A stretch of 64,000 nucleotides of DNA, from positions 2,728,001 to 2,792,000 of the forward strand of contig NZ_CP004387.1 of the NCBI RefSeq assembly GCF_000299335.2. Direction: 5' to 3'. Positions 12,531 to 21,293 of the stretch are shown here, piece by piece. A model generated the notes under the pieces. It was not told where the DNA came from. It saw only the letters and a list, made by a program, of their open reading frames with translations, and did not search any database. This stretch comes from Isoalcanivorax pacificus W11-5 (GTDB taxonomy: Bacteria; Pseudomonadota; Gammaproteobacteria; Pseudomonadales; Alcanivoracaceae). Within the stretch, counting starts at the first letter, position 1. Every line of letters begins with the position of its first letter. The position numbers and the translations under genes were made by a program.

Positions 12531-13846
12531 GCAAACTGCCGCATCAGGTCGTTGAACACCGCGACACACATCAGCCCGAACACCAGCATCATGCCGACGC
12601 TCTGGGCCACCATCAAAAACCGTTCGGGCAACGCTTTGCCACGAATCATCTCGATCAGCCCGAACATGATCCAGCCGCCATCCAGCATCGGGATCGGCAG
12701 CAGGTTGATCACCCCCAGGCTGATACTGAAGAACGCCAGGAACATCAGGAATGTGGCCAGGCCAATGGCAGCGGTTTCACCGGCTGCCTGGGCAATGGTG
12801 ATCGGCCCGCCCAGCGTCTTCACGGACAGCTCGCCGGTGAGCATCTTGCCCACTGCGGCGAAGATCATACTGGTCTGCTGCCACAGGCGCGAGGCCGCCG
12901 CCGGAATCGCTTCCAGCGGGCCGTAATGAATTTCGCGCAGGCCACCGGCACGGACGCCGGCCTGGCCGATCTCGCCGTTGTCGGTCTGTACCCCTTTCGG
13001 CGTCAGCGTCAGCGCCACTTCGCTACCGTCACGCTGTACCGTCAGCGCCAGCGGCCGGGCGGGGGCGGCCTGTACCGCCTCGACCCATTCCGTCCAGCCG
13101 GCAATGGGCTGGCCGTCCACACGCAGCACCCGGTCGCCTTCGCGCAGGCCGGCCACTGCAGCGGCACTGTCGTCGCTGACCTTGCCCACGATTGCCGGGA
13201 TCGGCTGCGGCGTCACACCCAGCACCGGCAGCAGTGGCTGTTCCGGATCGGCAGACCAGGCGGCCATCGGCAGGCCCACGGTGCGCTCGATACCGTCGCT
13301 GCCGCGTACCGTCAGCGGCACACTGCCGCGCTCGCCCACATGGCCGAGCATAGCCATGCCGAACTGCTCCCAGGTCTGCACCGTGCGCTGATCCAGCCGC
13401 ACCAGTTCGTCGCCGGGCCGCAGGTCGGCACTGGCAGCAGGTGAGCCCTCGGCCACCTCGCCCACCACCGGCGGCACGCCGCTCTGGCCGCCCATCAGCA
13501 CGACCCAGTAGATCAGGATGGCCAGCAGCAGGTTGGCGGCGGGGCCGGCGGCATAGGTAATGACCCGTTGCCAGGCGGGCTTGGCGGAGAATTCTTCATG
13601 TTCTTCGCCGGGCTGTATCTCGCAGTCACGGCGATCCAGCGGCTTGACGTAGCCACCAAGAGGAATAGCAGAGAGGACAAAATCGGTGCCGCCCTTGCTG
13701 CGCCAGCTGAACAGGCGCGGGCCGAAACCGATCGAGAAGGTCAGCACGCGCACGCCGAAGGCGCGCATGCTCAGGTAATGCCCGTATTCATGAATCGCCA
13801 CGATGATCAGGATCGTGACCGCAAACGCCAGCAGTGTCATCAGCAT
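12527..13846 (-). CDS. rseP: Site-2 intramembrane metalloprotease RseP
   Basis: RseP cleaves membrane-anchored anti-sigma factors (RseA type) and remnant signal peptides. The zinc site is HEYGH at about residue 18 in the first membrane helix and the third ligand region is MLDGG in the NLLPIPMLDGG segment near residue 390. Two PDZ domains lie between them (about 115-290). The length of 439 residues is typical. It sits between dxr and bamA, linking envelope-stress signalling to BAM. Confidence 0.97.
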   Translation of the reverse strand: MLMTLLAFAVTILIIVAIHEYGHYLSMRAFGVRVLTFSIGFGPRLFSWRSKGGTDFVLSAIPLGGYVKPLDRRDCEIQPGEEHEEFSAKPAWQRVITYAAGPAANLLLAILIYWVVLMGGQSGVPPVVGEVAEGSPAASADLRPGDELVRLDQRTVQTWEQFGMAMLGHVGERGSVPLTVRGSDGIERTVGLPMAAWSADPEQPLLPVLGVTPQPIPAIVGKVSDDSAAAVAGLREGDRVLRVDGQPIAGWTEWVEAVQAAPARPLALTVQRDGSEVALTLTPKGVQTDNGEIGQAGVRAGGLREIHYGPLEAIPAAASRLWQQTSMIFAAVGKMLTGELSVKTLGGPITIAQAAGETAAIGLATFLMFLAFFSISLGVINLLPIPMLDGGWIMFGLIEMIRGKALPERFLMVAQSVGMMLVFGLMCVAVFNDLMRQFA

Positions 13847-13892
13847 GCCGATACCCGATTTGTCATTGTCACGCCTGTCCCTGCCCTGCTGC

Positions 13893-15086
<1,194 letters not shown>

Positions 15087-15089
15087 GGG

Positions 15090-15911
15090 TTACAGCCCTC
15101 CGGGCAGGTCCGCCCAGGTCAGGGCCGCCAGCGCCACCGGCAGGGCCGCCGTGACACTGTCGATCCGGTCCAGCATGCCGCCATGGCCCGGCAGCATGGT
15201 GCCGCTGTCCTTTACGCCGCGCTGGCGCTTGACCATGCTCTCGAACAGGTCACCCAGCACGGAAGCCAGCACGGTCAGGCCGGCCACGAGCAGTACCTTG
15301 TAGAGGGTGCCGGTAACCGGGAACAGGTGCGGCACAATGGCCGCCACGGCCAGCGCCAGCAGCAGGCCGCCCACCAGCCCTTCCACCGTCTTGCCGGGGC
15401 TGACCTTCGGCGCCAGCTTGTGGCGGCCCAACGCGCGGCCAGCAAAATAGGCACCGGTGTCCGCCGCCCAGACCCACACCAGCAGATAGAGCAGCGCCCA
15501 GGGACCGGCCAGGCCCAGCGCACCGACGCTCTGCACATGCACCACGGCTGCCCAGGACGGCACCAGCAGCAGGTAGCCCATCAGCACCATCACCGGCGCC
15601 CGCGCCCAGGCGGCGGCGGTGGCCGGGAACGTCACCACCAGCACCAGGGCCAGCAGCCACCACAGCGGCATCCAGGCGTACAGCCACAACGGCTGGGTCC
15701 CTTCCGCCAGCGCCATCAGGGCCGCCAGCGAGACGACCCACAGCACCCGCAATGGCAGCGTCAGGCGGCCGATCAACGCGGACCATTCCCAGCCGGCGGC
15801 GAGGAAGAAGGCGCCGGCCACCAGGGCAAACGCGGTCCGTTCGAGCAGGAACACTGCGCCGAGCACGATCGGCAGCAGTATCAGTGCGGTGATGACCCGC
15901 AATTTCAGCAT
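15090..15911 (-). CDS. cdsA: Phosphatidate cytidylyltransferase
   Basis: CdsA makes CDP-diacylglycerol, the precursor of all bacterial phospholipids. The 273-residue polytopic membrane protein has several hydrophobic helices from the N-terminus and the family signature in its last third (SPGKTVEGLVGG, then LFESMVKRQRGVKDSG and GMLDRIDS). Its ATG overlaps the uppS stop by seven bases with GAGGA upstream, so the two are translationally coupled. Confidence 0.97.
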   Translation of the reverse strand: MLKLRVITALILLPIVLGAVFLLERTAFALVAGAFFLAAGWEWSALIGRLTLPLRVLWVVSLAALMALAEGTQPLWLYAWMPLWWLLALVLVVTFPATAAAWARAPVMVLMGYLLLVPSWAAVVHVQSVGALGLAGPWALLYLLVWVWAADTGAYFAGRALGRHKLAPKVSPGKTVEGLVGGLLLALAVAAIVPHLFPVTGTLYKVLLVAGLTVLASVLGDLFESMVKRQRGVKDSGTMLPGHGGMLDRIDSVTAALPVALAALTWADLPGGL

Positions 15912-16699
15912 GTTGTGTCCTCGTCCGGGCCGGCCACCTGTTCCCCGCTGCGACCGAAACGGCGTTGCCGGCCGGCGTAGTCCCGCAGGGCTTCGGCCAG
16001 CGCCTGTTCATTGAAATCCGGCCACAGCAACGGGCTGAAGAACAGCTCGCTGTAGGCCGCCTGCCAGAGCAGGAAGTTGCTCAGGCGGCATTCGCCGCCG
16101 GTACGGATCAGCAGGTCCGGTGGCGGCAGGTCGCCCAGCGCCAGGTAACCCTGCACAGCGTGTTCGTCGATACCGGCCGCCGCCAGGCGGCCTGCTGCCA
16201 CGTCTTCCGCCAGGCGCCGTGCGGCCTGGGTGACATCCCACTGGCCACCGTAGTTGACCGCAATGGCCAGTACCATGCCTTTATTGTCAGCGGTGAGTTG
16301 CTCGGCGGCGGCCATGCCCTGTTGCAATGGCGCACTGAACGCGCTGCGCTCACCAATGAAGCGCAGGCGGATGCGGTGTTCGTGCAGTTCGCGGACCCGG
16401 TCACCCAGCGCCTCCATGAACAGGCCCATCAGGTGACGGACTTCGTCTTCCGGCCGGCGCCAGTTTTCCGAGCTGAAGGCAAACAGGGTCAGCACTTCCA
16501 CACCCCGGCGGGCGCAGCCACTGATCACCGATTGCACAGCCCGTTCGCCGGCGCGGTGGCCTTCGTGGCCGGGCAGGCCACGGCGGCGCGCCCAGCGGTT
16601 GTTGCCGTCCATGATGATCGCCACGTGGCGCGGTACGCCGGACGCCTTCACGGAATCAACGTCCGGGGCCTTTGATCGGTTGTCCTGCATGGTGCTCAT
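15905..16699 (-). CDS. uppS: Undecaprenyl diphosphate synthase
   Basis: Cis-prenyltransferase that makes the C55 lipid carrier for peptidoglycan and O-antigen; UppP, also in this window, recycles it. Family motifs are IIMDGNNRWARRRG with the catalytic Asp, GHRAG, and the C-terminal RTGGECRLSNFLLWQ and SELFF. The first 22 residues before the conserved core are variable. The gene is separated from frr by a clear intrinsic terminator at 16726-16753, so it may start its own transcript. Confidence 0.97.
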   Translation of the reverse strand: MSTMQDNRSKAPDVDSVKASGVPRHVAIIMDGNNRWARRRGLPGHEGHRAGERAVQSVISGCARRGVEVLTLFAFSSENWRRPEDEVRHLMGLFMEALGDRVRELHEHRIRLRFIGERSAFSAPLQQGMAAAEQLTADNKGMVLAIAVNYGGQWDVTQAARRLAEDVAAGRLAAAGIDEHAVQGYLALGDLPPPDLLIRTGGECRLSNFLLWQAAYSELFFSPLLWPDFNEQALAEALRDYAGRQRRFGRSGEQVAGPDEDTTC

Positions 16700-16725
16700 C
16701 CTGGCGCTGCCATATCGCAGGCCCT

Positions 16726-16753
16726 AAACAAAACCGGGCTGACTGCAGCCCGG
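16726..16753 (-). terminator. Intrinsic terminator after frr
   Basis: On the minus strand CCGGGCTG pairs with CAGCCCGG across a 4-base loop and is followed by TTTTGTTT, 55 bases after the frr stop. A second 7-bp GC hairpin lies at 16784-16800. This separates pyrH-frr from uppS onwards. Confidence 0.8.
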
Positions 16754-16807
16754 CAAGTACTGATGTCTGTCGATGGCCTGGCCCGGGCGGCGTCCGCCCG
16801 CAGCAGG

Positions 16808-17365
16808 TTACATCGACATCAAGTCTTCTTCTTTGGTTTTCAGCAACTTGTCCACTTCACCCACCATACGGTCGGTGAGCTGCTGGATCGCTTCCTCACC
16901 CCGGCGGGCGTCGTCTTCGGAGACTTCCTTCTCCTTGAGCAGATCCTTGAGGTCGCCGTTGGCATCGCGGCGGATGTTACGGATCGACACCTTGGCCTGC
17001 TCGCCTTCGCTACGTACCACTTTCACCAGATCACGCCGGGTTTCCTCGGTCAGCGGCGGCAGCGGCAGGCGGATCACCGTACCGGCGGTGGACGGGTTCA
17101 GACCCAGGTCGGATTTCAGGATGGCGCGCTCGATGTCCGGCACCAGCTGTTTGTCGAACGGCGACACCAGCAGGGTGCGGCCTTCTTCCACGGAGATGTT
17201 GGCCAGTTGCGACAGCGGCGTGTCCGAGCCGTAGTACGACACGCTGATGGTGTCCAGCAGGCTCGGGTGGGCACGCCCGGTACGCACGCGCTTGAGGGCC
17301 GTTTCCAGCGCCTCGATGCTTTTCTTCATGCGGCTTTCGGCATCTTTCTTGATATCGTCGATCAC
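16808..17365 (-). CDS. frr: Ribosome recycling factor
   Basis: RRF splits post-termination ribosomes together with EF-G. From the GTG at 17365 the product is 185 residues, exactly the family size, beginning [13 protein letters not shown] and ending with the helical [17 protein letters not shown] lies seven bases upstream of the GTG; the longer in-frame extension upstream is GC-rich and not family-like. Standard pyrH-frr order. Confidence 0.97.
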   Translation of the reverse strand: MIDDIKKDAESRMKKSIEALETALKRVRTGRAHPSLLDTISVSYYGSDTPLSQLANISVEEGRTLLVSPFDKQLVPDIERAILKSDLGLNPSTAGTVIRLPLPPLTEETRRDLVKVVRSEGEQAKVSIRNIRRDANGDLKDLLKEKEVSEDDARRGEEAIQQLTDRMVGEVDKLLKTKEEDLMSM

Positions 17366-17384
17366 CGTGCATTCCTCGCTTGTT

Positions 17385-17436
17385 CTGATGTTGAAAACCC
17401 CGTCACAGGGCTTTGTTGCCGCCCGCAGGCGGCCCG
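17385..17436. repeat. Hairpin element between pyrH and frr resembling the bamA-skp spacer
   Basis: GTTGAAAA..CCCC, GTCACAGGGCTTTG and then GCCGCCCGCAGGCGGC repeat the order of elements found at 10017-10060 (GTTGAAAAAGCC, CACAGGGGCTTTTT, GCCGCC..GGCGGC). Two copies of one short extragenic element therefore seem to lie in separate operon spacers. Confidence 0.5.
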
Positions 17437-18189
17437 TCATGCGCTTTCGGTACGGCCGGCTTCCACCAGCGTGCCTTCGCTGCCACCGAGCATCAGGTTC
17501 AGCAGCGCGCCCTGCTTGTTCATGTTGAACACCCGCAGCGGCATGTTGTGATCCTGGCACAGGCAGATGGCGGTCAGGTCCATCACGCCCAGCTTGCTGG
17601 CCAGCACATCGTCATAGGTCAGGCGATCATACTTGATTGCGTTCGGGTTTTTCACCGGGTCGCTGTCGTAGACGCCGTCCACCTTGGTGGCCTTGAGCAC
17701 CACGTCGGCATTGATCTCGATCCCGCGCAGGCAGGCGGCGGAATCGGTGGTAAAGAAGGGGTTGCCGGTGCCGGCGCAGAAAATCACCACCTCACCGTTC
17801 TTCAGATAGCGGATCGCGTTGCGATGATCGTAATGCTCGACCACACCACTCATCGGGATCGCCGACATCAGCCGGGTGCGGATATTGGAACGCTCCAGGG
17901 CATCACGCAGCGCCAGGCCATTCATGACCGTGGCCAGCATGCCCATGTGGTCACCGGCGACCCGGTCCAGGCCGGCGGTCTGCAATGCTGCGCCACGGAA
18001 CAGGTTGCCGCCGCCAATCACCAGACCCACCTGGACACCGATGCCGACCAGCTGGCCGATCTCCAGCGACATGGCGTCCAGCACCGCCGGATCGATACCG
18101 AAGCCTTCGTTGCCCGCCAGCGCCTCGCCACTGAGTTTCAGCAGGATGCGCTTGTAACGCGGCGACCGGTCTTTACTTGTACTGGACAT
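17437..18189 (-). CDS. pyrH: UMP kinase
   Basis: Phosphorylates UMP to UDP; bacterial PyrH is a hexameric amino-acid-kinase-fold enzyme. Motifs seen are [11 protein letters not shown] near the N-terminus, GGGNLFRG and the C-terminal acceptor region around [13 protein letters not shown]. The ATG at 18189 is preceded by GGAGA at good spacing and gives 250 residues; an upstream ATG pair would add nine unlikely residues. It lies downstream of the tsf terminator, so it probably has its own promoter. Confidence 0.96.
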   Translation of the reverse strand: MSSTSKDRSPRYKRILLKLSGEALAGNEGFGIDPAVLDAMSLEIGQLVGIGVQVGLVIGGGNLFRGAALQTAGLDRVAGDHMGMLATVMNGLALRDALERSNIRTRLMSAIPMSGVVEHYDHRNAIRYLKNGEVVIFCAGTGNPFFTTDSAACLRGIEINADVVLKATKVDGVYDSDPVKNPNAIKYDRLTYDDVLASKLGVMDLTAICLCQDHNMPLRVFNMNKQGALLNLMLGGSEGTLVEAGRTESA

Positions 18190-18386
18190 GTCAGATTCTC
18201 CACCGCTCTTCATCATTCAGGGCCTGAACCATCTGTCATCGGGATGCCGCTCGGACCACGTCATGCCGGGATTGTTCACCGGCGTCGCCCCGAGCCTGGT
18301 CACCGCATACTGCGTCGCGGTGAATAATGCGCCATTGCGGCACACAGTGCCATGCCTGCCCGGCATACAAGCCCGGGTGGCAGGTA

Positions 18387-18418
18387 CAAAAACGCCTCGC
18401 CGGCATACCGGCAAGGCG
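18387..18418 (-). terminator. Intrinsic terminator after tsf
   Basis: On the minus strand GCCTTGCCGG pairs with CCGGCGAGGC (one G-U pair, 4-base loop), followed by GTTTTTG. It lies 25 bases after the tsf stop and ends the rpsB-tsf transcript. Confidence 0.85.
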
Positions 18419-18442
18419 CTTTGCGGAGTGCACTGCAAAAAA

Positions 18443-19324
18443 TCAGCTCTTGTTGACCTGAGCCATGACCTCGGCAGCGAAATCGGTTTCTTCTTTCTCG
18501 ATGCCTTCGCCCACCACCAGGCGCACGAAAGACACGATGTCGGCACCGGCCGCTTTCGCCAGTTTGCCAACGGTGACATCCGGGTTCTTGACGAACGGCT
18601 GCTCGACCAGGCTCACCTCTTTGAGGAATTTCTGGATACGGCCACCGACCATCTTCTCGACGATCTCTTCCGGCTTGCCCGCCATGTCCGGCTGCGCACG
18701 AATGATGCTCTTCTCGCGCTCCAGCTCGGCTTCCGGCAGTTCTTCCGGGCGCACCACGCTCGGCGCCACGGCGGCGACGTGCATGGCCACGTCTTTGCCC
18801 AGCTCTTCGTCACCGGCGGTCAGGTCGACCAGCACGCCGATTTTGCCACCGTGCACATAGGCGCCCACGCGGCCACTGCTTTTCAGCACGGCAGCACGAC
18901 GTACCTGGATGTTCTCGCCGATTTTCTGGATCAGCGCTTCACGGGCGGTTTCGACGGTGCTGCCGTCGGCCAGTTGCAGCGCGGCGATGCTGGCAACGTC
19001 CGCTTCTTCAGCCGCCAGTGCGGCGTCGGCCACTTTGCCGGCGAAGGTCAGGAAGTTGTCGTCGCGGGCGACGAAATCGGTTTCGGAGTTGATTTCCACC
19101 AGCACACCGGTCTTGCCGTCGGCGGAGATCGCCACAGCCACGGTGCCTTCGGCGGCGGTGCGGCCGGCTTTCTTGGCGGCCTTGGCCTGACCTGATTTAC
19201 GCAGGTCATCAATGGCCCGTTCGATATCGCCCTCGGCTTCGACCAGTGCCTTTTTGCACTCCATCATGCCGAGGCCAGTGCGTTCACGCAGTTCTTTTAC
19301 CAGAGCAGCAGTTACAGCAGCCAT
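18443..19324 (-). CDS. tsf: Elongation factor Ts
   Basis: Guanine-nucleotide exchange factor for EF-Tu. The 293-residue protein starts with the UBA-like domain containing [16 protein letters not shown], followed by the core with [10 protein letters not shown] that contacts EF-Tu, and a C-terminal module. GAGGTTGG precedes the ATG at 19324. It follows rpsB after a 116-bp spacer with a long hairpin. Confidence 0.98.
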   Translation of the reverse strand: MAAVTAALVKELRERTGLGMMECKKALVEAEGDIERAIDDLRKSGQAKAAKKAGRTAAEGTVAVAISADGKTGVLVEINSETDFVARDDNFLTFAGKVADAALAAEEADVASIAALQLADGSTVETAREALIQKIGENIQVRRAAVLKSSGRVGAYVHGGKIGVLVDLTAGDEELGKDVAMHVAAVAPSVVRPEELPEAELEREKSIIRAQPDMAGKPEEIVEKMVGGRIQKFLKEVSLVEQPFVKNPDVTVGKLAKAAGADIVSFVRLVVGEGIEKEETDFAAEVMAQVNKS

Positions 19325-19395
19325 GATCCAACCTCATAGTCAGCGGATCCGGTCGGCCGGATACGGCACGGGCCGGCCGGATCGGAAAATTGAAT

Positions 19396-19422
19396 GCGGG
19401 GCACCGTGTTCACGGGCCCCGC
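19396..19422 (-). terminator. Attenuator-type hairpin between rpsB and tsf
   Basis: GCGGGGC and CCGTG pair with CACGG and GCCCCGC around a 2-base loop (one bulged base), followed on the minus strand by ATTCAATTTTCC. A partial terminator in the rpsB-tsf gap is known in enteric bacteria and would explain unequal S2 and EF-Ts output; here this is inferred from structure only. Confidence 0.55.
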
Positions 19423-19440
19423 GTTCAGGCGGGGGCTTGC

Positions 19441-20190
19441 TTAGCTGGCAGCTTCGTCGACTTCCACGAAGCCGTCGCTGTCAGCGGCGCCCGGCGCCTG
19501 GGTAGCCGCGTATTCACGGCCTTCGAGGATTGCGTCGGCAACCGCCTGCACGTACAGCTGGATGGCGCGAATGGCGTCATCGTTGCCCGGGATGATGTAG
19601 TCCACACCGTCCGGGTTGCTGTTGGTGTCGACCACGGCGATCACCGGAATACCCAGCTTGCGGGCTTCCTGAACGGCGATGTCTTCGTGGTCCACGTCGA
19701 TCACGAACAGGGCATCCGGCAGACCGCCCATGTCCTTGATACCACCGATGGAGCGTTCCAGCTTGTCCATCTCGCGGCGGCGCATCAGCGCTTCTTTCTT
19801 GGTCAGCTTGTCGAAGGTGCCGTCGGCAGCCTGGGCTTCCAGGTCGCGGTAGCGCTTGATCGACTGGCGGATGGTCTTCCAGTTGGTCAGCATGCCGCCG
19901 AGCCAGCGGTGGTCGACATACGGCATGCCGCAACGGGTGGCTTCTTCAGCAATCACTTTCTGTGCGGCACGCTTGGTGCCTACAAACAGGATCTTGTTAT
20001 TGCTGGAGGCCAGTCTGTTCACGAACGTCAGGGCGTCGGTGAACAACGGCAGGGTCTTTTCCAGGTTGACGATGTGAATCTTGTTGCGCGCGCCAAAAAT
20101 GAAGGGCTTCATCTTCGGGTTCCAGAAACGGGTCTGGTGACCAAAGTGAACGCCCGCCTTGAGCATGTCGCGCATGGTGACGTTAGGCAT
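19441..20190 (-). CDS. rpsB: 30S ribosomal protein S2
   Basis: The 249-residue S2 begins [21 protein letters not shown], a near-invariant N-terminus that fixes the ATG at 20190, with CCGGAG upstream. Conserved [12 protein letters not shown] and the C-terminal [15 protein letters not shown] are present. A 160-base leader separates it from the promoter at 20351-20379; in other bacteria this leader carries S2 autoregulatory structure, but I do not recognise a specific motif here. Confidence 0.98.
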   Translation of the reverse strand: MPNVTMRDMLKAGVHFGHQTRFWNPKMKPFIFGARNKIHIVNLEKTLPLFTDALTFVNRLASSNNKILFVGTKRAAQKVIAEEATRCGMPYVDHRWLGGMLTNWKTIRQSIKRYRDLEAQAADGTFDKLTKKEALMRRREMDKLERSIGGIKDMGGLPDALFVIDVDHEDIAVQEARKLGIPVIAVVDTNSNPDGVDYIIPGNDDAIRAIQLYVQAVADAILEGREYAATQAPGAADSDGFVEVDEAAS

Positions 20191-20350
20191 CTGTGTTCTC
20201 CGGTTCGGGTTGGGCCTCCATGTTCCCTCATGACCCAACCCCACGAATTGCGGGGGCACCCAGGGCCATGTGACGGAACATGTGTGGATTTCCCTTGGCT
20301 CACCCCCAACGGGTACAATGCGTACCCCTGCGGCCGGCCAGGGCGCGCGC

Positions 20351-20379
20351 TTTATACCACGATCATGCGGGCGCAACAA
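20351..20379 (-). promoter_or_regulatory. Sigma-70 promoter of rpsB-tsf
   Basis: TTGTTG and TATAAA on the minus strand are separated by exactly 17 bases, about 160 bp upstream of rpsB in the divergent rpsB-map region. Confidence 0.65.
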
Positions 20380-20462
20380 TCGGCGCGGCGCTGAAACCTG
20401 ACTGACCCGGCCCGACAGCATCCGGCCAACCCCCTGATCTAGCAGGAGTTCTTCCCAGCATC

Positions 20463-21239
20463 ATGACCGTGACCCTGAAAACCCCGGAAGATATCGAGAA
20501 GATGCGCGAAGCCGGCCGCCTGGCGGGCGAAGTGCTGGACATGATCGGCCAGCACGTCCGTCCCGGCGTCACCACCGAGGAGCTGGACCGCATCTGCCAT
20601 GACTATATGGTGAACACCCAGCAGGTGATCCCCGCCTGCCTCGGCTACCGGGGCTTCCCGAAGTCCGTCTGCACCTCGGTCAACCACGTCATCTGCCACG
20701 GCATCCCGAATGACAAGAAGGTGCTGAAGAAAGGCGACATCATCAATATCGACGTCACCGTCATCAAGGACGGCTGGCACGGCGATACCAGCAAGATGTT
20801 CTTCGTCGGCGAGCCGTCGGTGCTGGCCCAGCGGCTGGTGGACGTCACCCGCGAGTGCATGATGAAGGGCATCGAGATGGTCCGCCCCGGCGTGCGCCTG
20901 GGCGACATCGGCCACGCCATCCAGCAGCACGCCGAATCGCACCGCTTCTCGGTGGTGCGCGAGTACTGCGGCCACGGCATCGGCAAGGTCTTCCACGAGG
21001 AGCCGCAGGTGCTGCACTATGGCAAGCCCGGCACTGGCATGGTTCTTGAAGAAGGCATGGTGTTCACCATCGAGCCGATGATCAACGCCGGCAAGCCGCA
21101 CACCAAGCTGCTGCCGGACGGCTGGACGGTGGTGACCAAGGACCACAAGCTGTCTGCCCAGTGGGAGCACACCCTGGCCGTCACCCGTGACGGCTTCGAC
21201 GTGCTGACCCGGCGCCGGGAAGAGACTGACCTGGGCTGA
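20463..21239 (+). CDS. map: Methionine aminopeptidase, type I
   Basis: Removes the initiator methionine from new proteins. The 258-residue pita-bread fold protein shows all metal ligands: Asp in INIDVTVIKDGWHGDTSKM (two Asp), His in CGHGIGKVFHEEP, Glu in GMVFTIEPM and the C-terminal Glu in WEHTLAVT. It is divergent from rpsB, as in many gammaproteobacteria. The AGGAG upstream is rather far (14 bases) from the ATG. Confidence 0.97.
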   Translation: MTVTLKTPEDIEKMREAGRLAGEVLDMIGQHVRPGVTTEELDRICHDYMVNTQQVIPACLGYRGFPKSVCTSVNHVICHGIPNDKKVLKKGDIINIDVTVIKDGWHGDTSKMFFVGEPSVLAQRLVDVTRECMMKGIEMVRPGVRLGDIGHAIQQHAESHRFSVVREYCGHGIGKVFHEEPQVLHYGKPGTGMVLEEGMVFTIEPMINAGKPHTKLLPDGWTVVTKDHKLSAQWEHTLAVTRDGFDVLTRRREETDLG

Positions 21240-21293
21240 TCCCCGGACCGGACGGCGCGGCCACACCGTTGCGTGACGAACCAGAGCGACTTC

